Assembly (NCBI GenBank): GCA_020852865.1
Contig: JADYZZ010000029.1
Location: forward strand, 1-38,035
DNA from: Rubrivivax sp.
GTDB taxonomy: Bacteria > Pseudomonadota > Gammaproteobacteria > Burkholderiales > Burkholderiaceae_C
Direction: 5' to 3'
DNA length: 38,035 bases
Part shown: piece by piece, positions 28,774 through 38,035 of the stretch
Numbering within the stretch: the first letter of the stretch is position 1
Layout: each line of letters starts with the position of its first letter
Notes under the pieces: generated by a model
Seen by the model: only the letters and a program-made list of their open reading frames with translations
Databases searched by the model: none
Told to the model about the DNA's origin: nothing
Made by a program: the position numbers and the translations under genes

Positions 28774-29916
28774 TCAGTCCTTGACGAGCGCGAACTTGCC
28801 CTCGCGCACCGTGATCAGCACCTGGCCGCGCTGGTCGAAGCCCGAATGATCCTGCGCCGTCATGTTGATCATGCCCTGCGAGGCGGCGAGGTTGCGCGTG
28901 GCCTCGACCGCGTCGCGCAGCGCGGCGCGGAACTCGGGCGTGCCGGGCTTGCCCTTCTTGGCCGCGTCGGGCAGCGCGTGCGCCAGCAGCAGCCCGGCGT
29001 CGTAGACGCCCGCGGCGAAGATCGGCGGCTTGGAGCCGAACTGCTTGTCGTAGGCGGCGACGAATTCGGCCGCCGTCTTGCGCGCCGGCACGCTGTCGGG
29101 CACCTCGTCGAGCACGAGCAGCATCGGGCCGACGATGAGCGCACCTTCGACCTTCTTGCCGCCGATCTGCGCGAATGCGCCGGAGGCCGAGCCGTGCGTG
29201 TGGTAGATCGGGCCCTTGTAGCCCGCGTCGACGAGCTGCATGTGCGGCAGCGCCGCCCCGGCCGCGACGCCGGCCACCAGGATCGCCTCGGGCCTGGCCG
29301 CCATCAGCTTGACCACCTGGCCGGTGACGCTGGTGTCGGTGCGCGCGTAGCGTTCGTTGGCGACGATCGCGATGCCGGCTTTCTGCGCCAGCGGCGCGAA
29401 GGTCTTGTACCAGTTCTCTCCGTACGGGTCGTTGTAGCCGATGAAGCCCAGCGTCTTGACGCCGCGCCGCGTCATCGCCGCGATCAGGCCGTCGGCGATC
29501 ACCTCGTCGTTGGGGTGCGTCTTGAAGGCCCAGCGCTTCTTGTCGTCCATCGGCAGCACCACCGCCGAAGTGCCCACCGGCGCCAGCATCGTGGTCCTGG
29601 CCTCGGCCATGAACTGCAGCACGCCCATCGCGTTGGGCGAGCCGCTGGGGCCGATCAGCGCGTCGATCTTGTCGTCGGCCAGCAGCTTCTTGGCCAGCTG
29701 CACGCTTTGCGTCGGATCGCTCGCATCGTCGTAGACGATGTAGTCGACCGTGAGCTCGCCGACCTTCTTCGGCAGCAGCGCGACGGCGTTCTTCTGCGGG
29801 ATGCCGACGAAGGCCGTCGTGCCGGTGGCCGAGGCGATCACGCCGACCTTCACCTGCGCGAACGCGCCGGCGGCGGCCAGCGCGGCGGCCAATGCAAGGA
29901 TCCTTTCGAGCTTCAT
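28774..29916 (-). CDS. ABC transporter substrate-binding protein (LivK/HAAT type), paralogue
   Basis: A 380-residue periplasmic binding protein with signal peptide MKLERILALAAALAAAGAFA. The mature part starts QVKVGVIASATGTTAFVG. It matches the protein at 3689-4834 over its full length, with shared segments GFIGYNDPYGENW, NERYARTDTSVTGQ, GTPEFRAALRDA and a near-identical end. ATG 29916 has GGAGG at 29924-29928. No permease or ATPase genes lie beside it in this block. It sits 47 bases after the dehydrogenase/hydratase gene and 127 bases before the oxidoreductase gene, so its ligand is probably the substrate of the pathway, for example an aromatic carboxylate. Confidence 0.92.
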   Translation of the reverse strand: MKLERILALAAALAAAGAFAQVKVGVIASATGTTAFVGIPQKNAVALLPKKVGELTVDYIVYDDASDPTQSVQLAKKLLADDKIDALIGPSGSPNAMGVLQFMAEARTTMLAPVGTSAVVLPMDDKKRWAFKTHPNDEVIADGLIAAMTRRGVKTLGFIGYNDPYGENWYKTFAPLAQKAGIAIVANERYARTDTSVTGQVVKLMAARPEAILVAGVAAGAALPHMQLVDAGYKGPIYHTHGSASGAFAQIGGKKVEGALIVGPMLLVLDEVPDSVPARKTAAEFVAAYDKQFGSKPPIFAAGVYDAGLLLAHALPDAAKKGKPGTPEFRAALRDAVEATRNLAASQGMINMTAQDHSGFDQRGQVLITVREGKFALVKD

Positions 29917-29963
29917 CTGTCTGCCTCCATCGAATGGGCTGGGGACCGGGGGGAACGGAGCGT

Positions 29964-31967
29964 TCAGCCGGTGCGGCCGAAGTCGGGCGGGCGGCCTTCG
30001 CGGTTGGCCTCGATGCCTTCGCGCGCCGCCGCCGTGCAGGCGCTGGCGCCGAAGGCGCGATAGCCGATCTCGAGCGCCTCGGCGAGCGAGGGCGCCGCGG
30101 CGGCTTCGCGCACCGCCGCTTCGAGGATCGCGAGCACCTCGCGGCTGAGCCGCCGGCCGCCGGCCGCGCTGGGCTCGCCCGGCGCGAAGGCCGGGATGGC
30201 GACCGCGCCTTCGGCGAGGGCGTTGCGGCGCCCGGCCAGTGCGTGCACGCGCGCCACCGCGCGTGCGGCGAGCGCGGCGTGGTCGTCGGCCAGCTCGTCG
30301 ACGATGCCCAGCTCCTGCGCGCGCGCTGCGCCGAGGCGCTCGGCGCGGCGCAGCATGGCGTGGAAGGTTTCGGCCGCCTGCGGCCAGCGCCGGTACGGCA
30401 CGACGAGCGCGCCGATGCCCGGCACGATGCCCAGCGTGATCTCGGGCAGCTGCAGAAAGGCGCCGCGGTGCGCGACGATGCCGTGGCAGCGCAGCGCGAG
30501 CTCGAGGCCGCCGCCCAGCGCCATGCCGTTGAGCGCGGCAACGACGGGCTTGCACATCGTGTCCAGGTGCAAGAGCAGGCGCGAGCAGTCGCGCGCGTAC
30601 TGCGCCGCGGCCGACGCATCGCCCAGCAGCGACGGAAAGCGGCCGATGTCGGCGCCGGCGCAGAAGGCGCGCGCGCCCCAGCCGGTGACGACGAAGCCGC
30701 GCACCGCGGGGTCGTCCTCGTGGCGGCGGATGAAGGCCAGGATCTCGTCGGTGAGTTCGTCGTGCAGCGCGTTGAGCGCCTCGGGCCGGCGCAGCGTGAT
30801 GACCTTGACGCCGTCGATCTCGTCGATCAGCAGGTGGCGCAGGTGGTCCTGGTAGGCGGCGAACGGCCGCTGCGGCTGCGGCATGCCCGGGCGTTCGGCG
30901 GCGAAGCGCCGCGTGATGCGCAGCGCCTCGTCGGCACCGAGCGTGCGCATCAGCTCGAGCGGACCGCGCTTGAAGCCGAGCGCGAGCCGGCAGCCCAGGT
31001 CCAGGTCGGCCGGCGTGCCGATGCCGCGGTCGAGGATGTCGGCCGACTGCGACCACAGCACGCCGAGCAGCCGTTCGCGGATCGCCGCTTCGGCCTCGGC
31101 GCCGAGTGCCGTGCGCTGGCCCGGCGCCACGGTGAGCCATTGCGCGACCGAGCGGAAGATCGGCGCCGGTCGGTAATGCTCGCCTTCCTCGTCGGCCTGC
31201 AGCGTGTTGGTCTCGACGATGATGGGGTTGCCGTGCGCCAGGTTGAGTACGTAGAAGGGCCCGGCGTGCACGTAGGCCGCGGCGGCGCTGTCGACCTCGG
31301 CGGCGCTGGCGCGACCGAGCAGCAGTGCCGCCTCGTTGCACCAGTTGTCGAACACGCGGTCGAGCATGAAGCACACCGCGTCCGAGGTGACCAGCGGCAC
31401 CTTGCCGGTGAGCGCGAACAGCCGGCGCAGATGGGCCAGCGCCTCGCGCTCGCAGCGCGGCCAGTCGATCACCTCGACCACCGGGTTGCGCCAGGCCGGC
31501 GCGAAGAAATGCGTGACGGTCGCGCGGCCCGGATGGCGCAGCGCGGCGAAGATGCGCGCCGCCGGCAGCGAGCTGGTGTTGGACGTGATCAGGCAGCGTG
31601 CGGAGACGACGCCCTCGATCTGCGCGAAGATGCGCCGCTTGAGCTCGAGCTGCTCGGTGGCCGCTTCGATGACCCAGTCGCAGTCGGCCAGTTGCGCGTA
31701 GTCCTGCGTGGCGACGAGGTCCGCGCACACCGCTTCGGCCTGCGCCGCGCTCATCTTGCCGCGTGCCACCGCCTTGGCCGCGTATTCGCCGAAGCGCGCG
31801 ACGGCGCGCTCGAGCGCCGGCTGGGCGACGTCGAGCAGCGTCAGCCGCAGCCCCGGCAGCGCGCTCTTGACGTAGTAGCCGATGTCGGGGCCGATCGTGC
31901 CGGCGCCGACCACGGCCACATGGCTGGGCAGCGGCCGCGTCGGCGCGGCCAGCAGCGGGTTATGCAT
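29964..31967 (-). CDS. 3-hydroxyacyl-CoA dehydrogenase/enoyl-CoA hydratase fusion
   Basis: A 667-residue bifunctional beta-oxidation enzyme. The N-terminal half is an NAD-dependent 3-hydroxyacyl-CoA dehydrogenase ([14 protein letters not shown], GxGxxG at 21-26; [44 protein letters not shown] carrying the catalytic His). The C-terminal half from about 388 is a crotonase: [13 protein letters not shown] and [14 protein letters not shown] (about 475-490) form the oxyanion hole, and [14 protein letters not shown] supplies a catalytic Glu near 510. This order is opposite to FadB (hydratase first) and matches fused enzymes of crotonyl-CoA-type pathways. ATG 31967 overlaps the CoA-transferase stop by 8 bases; the open frame extends further but is a shadow. 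Likely role: hydration and oxidation of an unsaturated arylpropenoyl- or alkenoyl-CoA. Confidence 0.92.
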   Translation of the reverse strand: MHNPLLAAPTRPLPSHVAVVGAGTIGPDIGYYVKSALPGLRLTLLDVAQPALERAVARFGEYAAKAVARGKMSAAQAEAVCADLVATQDYAQLADCDWVIEAATEQLELKRRIFAQIEGVVSARCLITSNTSSLPAARIFAALRHPGRATVTHFFAPAWRNPVVEVIDWPRCEREALAHLRRLFALTGKVPLVTSDAVCFMLDRVFDNWCNEAALLLGRASAAEVDSAAAAYVHAGPFYVLNLAHGNPIIVETNTLQADEEGEHYRPAPIFRSVAQWLTVAPGQRTALGAEAEAAIRERLLGVLWSQSADILDRGIGTPADLDLGCRLALGFKRGPLELMRTLGADEALRITRRFAAERPGMPQPQRPFAAYQDHLRHLLIDEIDGVKVITLRRPEALNALHDELTDEILAFIRRHEDDPAVRGFVVTGWGARAFCAGADIGRFPSLLGDASAAAQYARDCSRLLLHLDTMCKPVVAALNGMALGGGLELALRCHGIVAHRGAFLQLPEITLGIVPGIGALVVPYRRWPQAAETFHAMLRRAERLGAARAQELGIVDELADDHAALAARAVARVHALAGRRNALAEGAVAIPAFAPGEPSAAGGRRLSREVLAILEAAVREAAAAPSLAEALEIGYRAFGASACTAAAREGIEANREGRPPDFGRTG

Positions 31968-33312
31968 GGATGGGCCCGTAGGTGGCGTCGTGGATCGTCT
32001 TGCCGCGCGCGAGCGCGGCGATTTCCGCCTCGGCCAGGCCGGCCTCGCGCAGCACGGCAAGCGTGTGCTCGCCGTAGCGTGCGGGGAAGGGCAGTTCGGG
32101 CGGAGCGGCGGCGCCCGCGCCGCCGGCGCCCGCTGACGCGCCGGACGCGCCGGACGCGCCGGACGCAGCGGCGGCAGCGGCGGTACCCGAGGCGGCAGCG
32201 GCAGCGGCAGCCGAGGCAGCAGGCAGGTCGACCGCCATCGGCTGCATGCGCACGACCTGACCGCCCGGCATGCGCGTGCGCGTGAGGCGTGCCGCGATGG
32301 CCGGCAGCGCGCGTACCGCCGCGATGTCGTTGATGGGGCTGTGCGGAATCGTCGCCGCGCGCAGGTCGGCCGCGATCGCGCTGCTCGCGTGCCGCTGCGT
32401 CGCCGCCGCCATCTCGCGGTGGATCGCCGCGCGCTCGCGCATTCGGCCTTCGTTGGTGGCGCGCGCGGCGCTGGCCAGTGCGGCGAAGCGCGGCAGTCCG
32501 GTGAGCCGCTTCCACTGCAGATCCGATCCGATTGCCAGGTAGACGAAGCCGTCGGCGGTCGGATAGACGTTGGTCGGGATGAACTTGCGGTGCTCGTTGC
32601 CGCAGCGCGTGATCTCGCTCGGCCGGCAGTCGAAGTCGAGCAGCGGCAGCGTCGTGACGAGCCAGGAAGCCGCTGCCTGCAGCATCGACACGTCGATGCG
32701 CTGGCCGCGCCCGGTCTCGGCGCGCTCGAGCAGCGCGCGCAGCACGTTGGCGTAGACCTCGTCGCCGGCCTTGAGGTCGACGATCGGCACGCCGGCCAGC
32801 GTCGGCGGGCCGTCGGCGGCGCCCGTGAGCTCCATGAAACCCGACATCGCCTGCAGCACCGGGTCGTAGCCCGGCACGTCGGGGTACTCGGGGCCGAGCG
32901 CCGAGATGCCGGCCCAGACCAGGCCCGGCCTGGCCGCGGCGAGCGTCTCGTAATCGACTCCGAGCTGGGCGTAGCGGCGCGGCAGCGTGTTGCAGCAGAA
33001 GACGTCGACCTCGAGCGCCACCAGCAGCCGGCGCAGCAGCGCCTGGCCCGCGGGCTGCTTCAGGTCGAGCGCGATCGCTTCCTTGCCGACGTTGGGCGCG
33101 ATGAAGTAGCTGCGCCGATCGTCGCCTTCGTCGCTGGCGTCGCCGTCTGCGCCGACGCGCGCCCCGATGTAGCGGTTCGGGTCGCCCGGCAGGCCGTCGC
33201 CGCCCGGCGTGGGCTCGATGCGGATCACGCGCCAACCCAGCTGCGCGAAACGCAGCGTCGCCGAAGGCAGCGACAGCGCCTGTTCGAGCGAAAGGACGGT
33301 CCTGCGCTTCAT
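31960..33312 (-). CDS. class III CoA-transferase (CaiB/BaiF) with low-complexity insert
   Basis: A 450-residue formyl-CoA-transferase-family enzyme. Asp179 in [20 protein letters not shown] fits the catalytic Asp that carries the acyl-aspartyl/CoA thioester. Other landmarks are [20 protein letters not shown] (74-93), [32 protein letters not shown] and [18 protein letters not shown]. Residues about 375-415 form an Ala/Ser/Gly-rich insert (repeated ASG and poly-Ala) just before the C-terminal segment [21 protein letters not shown]; it is absent from the family as I know it. ATG 33312 overlaps the Moco-subunit stop (ATGA). It would attach CoA to the carboxylic-acid intermediate of the pathway; acceptor and donor are unknown. 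Confidence 0.9.
   Translation of the reverse strand: MKRRTVLSLEQALSLPSATLRFAQLGWRVIRIEPTPGGDGLPGDPNRYIGARVGADGDASDEGDDRRSYFIAPNVGKEAIALDLKQPAGQALLRRLLVALEVDVFCCNTLPRRYAQLGVDYETLAAARPGLVWAGISALGPEYPDVPGYDPVLQAMSGFMELTGAADGPPTLAGVPIVDLKAGDEVYANVLRALLERAETGRGQRIDVSMLQAAASWLVTTLPLLDFDCRPSEITRCGNEHRKFIPTNVYPTADGFVYLAIGSDLQWKRLTGLPRFAALASAARATNEGRMRERAAIHREMAAATQRHASSAIAADLRAATIPHSPINDIAAVRALPAIAARLTRTRMPGGQVVRMQPMAVDLPAASAAAAAAASGTAAAAAASGASGASGASAGAGGAGAAAPPELPFPARYGEHTLAVLREAGLAEAEIAALARGKTIHDATYGPIHA
32135..32166. repeat. 9-bp tandem repeat in the CoA-transferase insert
   Basis: GACGCGCCG occurs three times in tandem (32135-32161) and a fourth time in part (to 32166). It is followed by imperfect GCAGCG repeats to about 32222. 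On the coding strand it gives ASG repeats and poly-Ala. Like the array in the SCO gene, the unit is in phase with codons. Confidence 0.85.
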
Positions 33313-35716
33313 GGCGCGTCGGGCCTGCAGGGCTTCCAGTACGGCTTGTCGGCCTGGCCGTGCAGCGCGCGGTACACCTTCTCCGGCGTGAAGGGCAGCT
33401 CGCAGATGCGCACGCCGGTGGCATTCTCGATCGCGTTGGCCACCGCCGCGGCGATGCAGATGGCGGGCGCCTCGCCCACACCCTTGGCGCCCTGCGGGCC
33501 TTCGCCGTCCATCGATTCGATGAAGGTGACGTCGATCTTCGGGATCTCGGGTGCGGTGACGAGCTTGTAGTCGCGGAAATTCGGGTTGCGGATCACGCCG
33601 CCGTCGACGATCAGGTTCTCGGTCAGCGCGTAGCCCTGGCCCATCACGACGCCGCCTTCGATCTGGCCCTCGAGGCCCAGGCGGTTGAGCACGCGCCCGA
33701 CGTCGTGCGCGCCGGTCACCTCGAGCAGGCGCACGATGCCGGTCGCGCTGTCGACCTCGACTTCGACCACCTGCGTGGCCCAGGCGTAGGCGGCCGAGAC
33801 GTCGCCCTTGAAGCCCTTGTCCTGATGCTGGCTCGGCGGCTCGTAGTAGTAGGTGGTCATCACCAGCTCGGCCTTGTCGCTGAAGTGCAGCGTGCGCAGC
33901 AGCCGCGCGAGGTCGGTGAGGGGCTCGCCGCTGGAGGCCTGCACGATGTGGCCGCCGCGCAGGTCGAGCTCGTTGTCCTCGCAGTCGAAGCGGCGCGCGG
34001 CGGCGGCGAGGATCTTGCCCTTGGCCTTGCGCGCCGCGCCGATGGCCGAGTTGCCGGCGATGAAGGTGGTGCGCGAGGCGTGCACGCCGACGTCCCAGGG
34101 CGTGATGGCGGTGTCGTTGTTGACCACCGTCACGGCCGCGAGCGGCAGCCCGAGCTCCTCGCACACGAGCTGCGCGAGCACGGTCTCCGAGCCCTGGCCG
34201 ATCTCGGAGGCGCCGGTGATCAGCGTCACCTGCGCGAAGTCGTCGATCTTGAGGATCGTGCCGCAGCCGTCGGAGGGGTAGATCTTGGCGCCGCCGCCCA
34301 CGTGCAGCATCGAGGCCATGCCGATGCCGCGCTTGACGGCGCCGGTCTGCGCGCGCGCGGCGATGTTGGCGCGCCGCTTGGCGACGTAGCCGCTGCGTGC
34401 CGCGGCCGTCTCGAGGCATTCGCGGAAGCCGCAGCTCCTGAAGCTCATGCCCTGGCCGCTCACTTCGCCGGGCTGCTGCGCGTTGCGCAGCCGGAACTCG
34501 AGCGGATCCATCCCGATCGCGTCGGCCAGCATGTCCATGTGCTGCTCGATGGCGAAGGTGGCCTGCAGGTTGCCGTAGCCGCGGAACGAGCCGGCGTAGG
34601 GGTTGTTGGTGTAGACGGCGGTGGTGTGGTAGTCGCAGTGCGGCACGCGGTACAGCGACGAGAAGGTCTGCATCATGACGAACGGCGTCGTCGCGCCCCA
34701 CGAGGTGTAGGCGCCGTTGTCGTGCAGCGTGTGCACCTGGCGGAAGGTGAGGGTGCCGTCGCGCCTGCAGCCCGAGCGCCGCGTCAGCAGCACCGGCTGG
34801 CGCGTCGGCGAGGCGAGGACCTCCTCCTCGCGCGTGAACCCCATCTTCACCGGCCGGCGCGCGGCGCGTGCCAGGAACCCGCAGATCACCTCGACCGGGT
34901 AGATGTCGAGCGTGGAGCCGAAGCCGCCGCCGATCGGCGGCTGCACGATGCGGATGCGCGCCGGGTCCAGGCCCAGGTACTCGGCGAACTCGCGCCGGTG
35001 CAGGAAGGGCACCTGCGTGTTCGAGTGCATCAGCAGGTTGCCGCTGGCGTCGAACTCGGCGATCACGCCCGAGACGCCCATGCAGCAATGCGTCACGTAG
35101 TGCAGCTTGAAGGTGTCCTCGACGACGACGTCGGACTCGGCCTCGCCTGCGGCGACATCGCCGTGCGCGTAGTCGAAGCGCATCGCGACGTTGTCCTTCT
35201 TGCCGGCGAAGGCGATCGGCGTGCTGGCCTTCAGGTGCAGGTGGCTGCCGTCGGCGCCGTGCGGCTCGGGATGGATCGGCAGCGCGCCGGGGGCGATCGC
35301 GTCGCGCGCGTCGGCGATCACCGGCAGGTCTTCGTACTCGACCTCGATCAGGCGCAGCGCCTGCGCGGCGATTTCCTCCGAATCGGCGGCGACGGCGGCG
35401 ATCTCGTCGCGCACGCTGCGCACGCGCTCGCCCTTGAGCGGCAGGTGGTCGCGCGCGACGCCGATCGGGCGCTGGTCGGGCACGTCGGCCGCGGTCAGCA
35501 CGACATGCACGCCGGGCAGCGCGCGCGCCGCTGCGGTGTCGATGCGCAGGATGCGCGCGTGCACGCGCGCCGAGCGCAGGATCTTGCCGTGCAGTTGTCC
35601 CGGGACGTCGAGGTCGTGGACGTAGCGCGTGCGCCCGCTCGCCTTCTCCGGCGCGTCGAGCTTGGGGATGCGCTTGCCGATCAGGGTGTCGGGCGCGATG
35701 GCCGCAGCGGCCGGCT

Positions 35717-35720
<4 letters not shown>
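33309..35720 (-). CDS. molybdenum hydroxylase large (Moco) subunit, xanthine dehydrogenase family
   Basis: An 803-residue molybdopterin-binding subunit. The N-terminal domain has [27 protein letters not shown], then Moco-binding loops [16 protein letters not shown] (near 265), [25 protein letters not shown] and [15 protein letters not shown]. The catalytic Glu is Glu750 in [21 protein letters not shown] is the xanthine-dehydrogenase/aromatic-hydroxylase type, unlike the AYxCSFR loop of CO dehydrogenase, so the enzyme probably hydroxylates a heterocycle or aromatic ring with water-derived oxygen. It follows the FAD and iron-sulfur subunit genes (4-base overlap with the latter) and overlaps the CoA-transferase start. 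From context, 2-hydroxylation of indoleacetate is a candidate reaction. Confidence 0.93.
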
Positions 35721-36185
<465 letters not shown>

Positions 36186-36202
<17 letters not shown>

Positions 36203-37055
36203 CTTCGAGCATCCTTCGGGTCAGGTTGCGGATCAGTTCGCGTCGGTACCAGGCGCTGGCGCGCACGTCGTCGATCGGCTGCACTTCGTCGAACGCGGCC
36301 TGCGCGGCGGCTGCGACGGCGGCGGCGTCGAGCGCGCGGCCTTCGAGCGCGGCCTCGGTGCGGCGCGCGCGCACCGGCGTCGGCGCGACGGCGCCGAAAG
36401 CCACGCGCACGCCGCGCGCGACGCCGGCCGTGACGACCGCGGCCAGCGCGATCGAGACGGCCGAGATGTCGAGCGCCGGGCGCGTGCCGAACTTGCAGAA
36501 GCGCGCCCGCTGGCCGGGCGGCGGCAGCGGCACGACGACCGCGGCGAGCAGCTCGCTCGGTGCCAGCCGCGTGCGCCCGGGGCCGACGAAGAACTCGGCC
36601 AGCGGCAGGCGGCGGCGCGCGATCGCGCCGGCCGCGTCGAGCGACGCCAGTTCGACCTCGGCGTCGTAGGCAAGCAGCGGCACCGGCGTGTCGCCCGCCG
36701 GCGAGGCGTTGACGATGTTGCCGCCGAGCGTGGCCGCGTTGCGGATCTGCTCGCTCGCGAAATGGTCGCAGGCCTCGGCCAGCAGCGGCAGCCGCTCGCG
36801 CACGAGCGGCGCGCGCAGCAGCTCGCTCACCGTGGCCAGTGCGCCGATGCGGATCGCGTCGCCCGCGTGCACGATGCCTTCGAGCTCGCGCACATGGCGC
36901 AGGTTGAGCAGGGTGCGCCGCAAGGGGCGCTTGCCGCTCGTGCTCTGCGGCATCAGGTCGGTGCCGCCGGCCAGCAGCGTGACGTCGCCGGCGCGCAGCG
37001 CGGCCAGCGCCGGCTCGAGGCCGGTCGGCGCGAGGTATTGCTCGATCGCGTTCAT
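36186..37055 (-). CDS. molybdenum hydroxylase FAD-binding subunit
   Basis: A 289-residue FAD subunit of the CoxM/XDH-medium family. The FAD pyrophosphate motifs are LLAGGTDL at 27-34 and TLGGNIVNASPAGD at 109-122, followed by KFGTRPALDISAVSIALAA near 190 and a C-terminal domain ending RRELIRNLTRRMLEDV. It lacks the extra Cys-bearing insert that 4-hydroxybenzoyl-CoA reductase uses for a third cluster type. Electrons probably go to NAD+ or another acceptor. ATG 37055 is nine bases after the mutase stop, so the genes are surely co-transcribed. No clear Shine-Dalgarno. Confidence 0.94.
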
Positions 37056-37063
37056 GCGGGCAT

Positions 37064-38035
37064 TCAGAAACGCACGGGCTCGACGAAGCGCCCGAAGACC
37101 CGGACCATCTCGCCGCTGATCTCGCCCACGCTGGCGTAGGCGTTCACGGCGTCCAGGATCGCCGGCATCAGGTTGGCGCCCGAGGCCGCGTCGGCGCGCA
37201 CGCGCGCGAGCGCGGCCGCCACGGCCTGCGCGTCGCGCCCGGCGCGCACGCGCCCGAGCGCGGCGACCTGGGCGCGCGCGTCGTCCTCGCGGTAGGGGTG
37301 GAACTCGACCGCGCGTGCCGGTTCGTCTTCGCTGCGGTAGCAGTTGACGCCGACCTTGCGCACCGCGCCCGACTCGAGGTCGCGCTGGCGCCGATAGGCC
37401 TGCGCCGACACGCGCGCCTGGATGATGCCCTCGGAGACGAGGTGCACGATGCCGCCCTCGGCGTCGACCTCGGCGATGATGCGCTCCATCTCGTCGCGCA
37501 TGCGGTTGGTGAGGGTCTCGATGTAGTACGAGCCGCCCAGCGGGTCGGCGGTGTCGGTGAGCCCCATCTCCTCGATCAGCAGCTGCATCGTGCGCAGCGA
37601 CAGGCGCTGCGCGTGCTCGCTCGGGATGGTATAGGCCTCGTCGTAGCAGCACAGCGCCATCGTCTGCGCGCCGGCCAGCGCCGAGATGAGAGCGTAGTAC
37701 GCGCCGCGCACGATGTTGTTCTCGGGCTGCTCGGCGGTCAGGCCGCCGCCGCCGCCGCCGGCGATCATGCGCAGCCACATCGAGCCGGGCTGGGTGGCGC
37801 CGTACTGCTCCTTCATGATGCGGGCCCACAGGCCGCGGCCGGCGCGGAACTTGGCCACCTGCTCGAACAGGCTGCCGAAGATGTTGAAGTTGTACGACAG
37901 GCGCCCGGCGAACTCGTCGACCGGCAGCCCGCGCCGGATCACTTCGTCGGCGTAGGCGCGCGCGATGCAGAAGGCGTAGGCCATCTCCTGCGTCGGCGTC
38001 GCGCCCGACTCGCGGATGTGGTAGCCGCACACCGA
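37064..38035 (-). CDS. acyl-CoA mutase large subunit (methylmalonyl-CoA mutase family), 5' part outside window
   Basis: The C-terminal ~324 residues of a coenzyme-B12-dependent acyl-CoA mutase; the frame runs off the right edge (SVCGYHIRESGATPTQE is the first visible part). Family features are LTAEQPENNIVRGAYYAL and DEAYTIPSEHAQRLSLRTMQ, then DTADPLGGSYYIETLTNRM. Where methylmalonyl-CoA mutase has QSLHTNSFDEA, this protein has QTMALCCYDEA, so the active-site His is Ala. That variant is, from memory, seen in mutases of substituted succinyl-CoAs. The chain ends at FVEPVRF without the DxHxxG cobalamin domain, so a separate small B12-binding subunit is required, expected beyond the right edge. 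Confidence 0.9.
   Translation of the reverse strand, partial: SVCGYHIRESGATPTQEMAYAFCIARAYADEVIRRGLPVDEFAGRLSYNFNIFGSLFEQVAKFRAGRGLWARIMKEQYGATQPGSMWLRMIAGGGGGGLTAEQPENNIVRGAYYALISALAGAQTMALCCYDEAYTIPSEHAQRLSLRTMQLLIEEMGLTDTADPLGGSYYIETLTNRMRDEMERIIAEVDAEGGIVHLVSEGIIQARVSAQAYRRQRDLESGAVRKVGVNCYRSEDEPARAVEFHPYREDDARAQVAALGRVRAGRDAQAVAAALARVRADAASGANLMPAILDAVNAYASVGEISGEMVRVFGRFVEPVRF

Noticed and set aside
24516..28784. Very long plus-strand open frame (over 1400 codons) opposite the oxidoreductase and nnrS genes
   Set aside because: It is antisense to strongly recognisable genes, has an Arg/Ala/His-rich composition and no family motifs. GC-rich DNA often keeps the antisense frame open.

Overview
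The window is very GC-rich DNA in which nearly all genes are tightly packed and often overlap by a few bases. Gene content (LivKHMGF-type and TRAP-TAXI transporters, NsrR, FdxA, a cbb3-like oxidase, a SUF operon with SufU and SufT, NnrS, a fused indolepyruvate ferredoxin oxidoreductase, a coenzyme-B12 mutase and a molybdenum hydroxylase) suggests a metabolically versatile betaproteobacterium of the Burkholderiales/Rhodocyclales kind, probably able to respire at low oxygen or with nitrogen oxides. No rRNA, tRNA or CRISPR array was seen.

Layout. (1) 1-2730 is an accessory-looking segment. It holds a Cys-rich small protein cut by the left edge, a perfect 40-bp palindrome, a decayed coding fragment, a complete Fic-domain AMPylase-type gene, and 0.76 kb with no convincing gene. 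(2) 2731-12136 (+ strand) holds an SDR, a branched-chain/aromatic-acid-type ABC importer (binding protein, LivH, a LivM-LivG fusion, LivF), and then a TRAP-TAXI importer (receptor, fused permease, DUF1850 protein). (3) 12099-17785 holds an NsrR-type Rrf2 regulator transcribed leftwards. Divergent from it on the + strand are a 7Fe ferredoxin and a compact C-family haem-copper oxidase set: CcoN with a CcoS-like N-terminus, CcoO, a one-haem cytochrome c, a SCO copper chaperone with a repeat tail, and an unknown membrane protein. Two AAGATGC half-sites 11 bp apart lie in the divergent promoter region. (4) 17824-23688 (- strand) is sufBCDSUT with a recognisable promoter. (5) 23786-24970 (- strand) is nnrS. 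(6) 25161-38035 (- strand) is a catabolic block. In transcription order it encodes an acyl-CoA mutase large subunit (cut by the right edge), a three-subunit molybdenum hydroxylase (FAD, 2x[2Fe-2S], Moco), a class III CoA-transferase, a 3-hydroxyacyl-CoA dehydrogenase/enoyl-CoA hydratase fusion, an ABC binding protein, and a 1161-residue indolepyruvate ferredoxin oxidoreductase.

How the genes may work together. Block 6 has the components expected for oxygen-independent indole-3-acetate breakdown as described for Azoarcus/Aromatoleum: Mo-dependent ring hydroxylation, CoA transfer, B12-dependent rearrangement of a substituted succinyl-CoA, and beta-oxidation towards 2-aminobenzoyl-CoA. The oxidoreductase would link it to indolepyruvate. 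This is an inference from gene content. Block 3 and nnrS suggest a nitric-oxide-responsive respiratory module, and the SUF operon and ferredoxin supply Fe-S proteins. The two ABC binding proteins (3689 and 28774) are close paralogues. Only the first has permease genes beside it, so the second may use the same permease.
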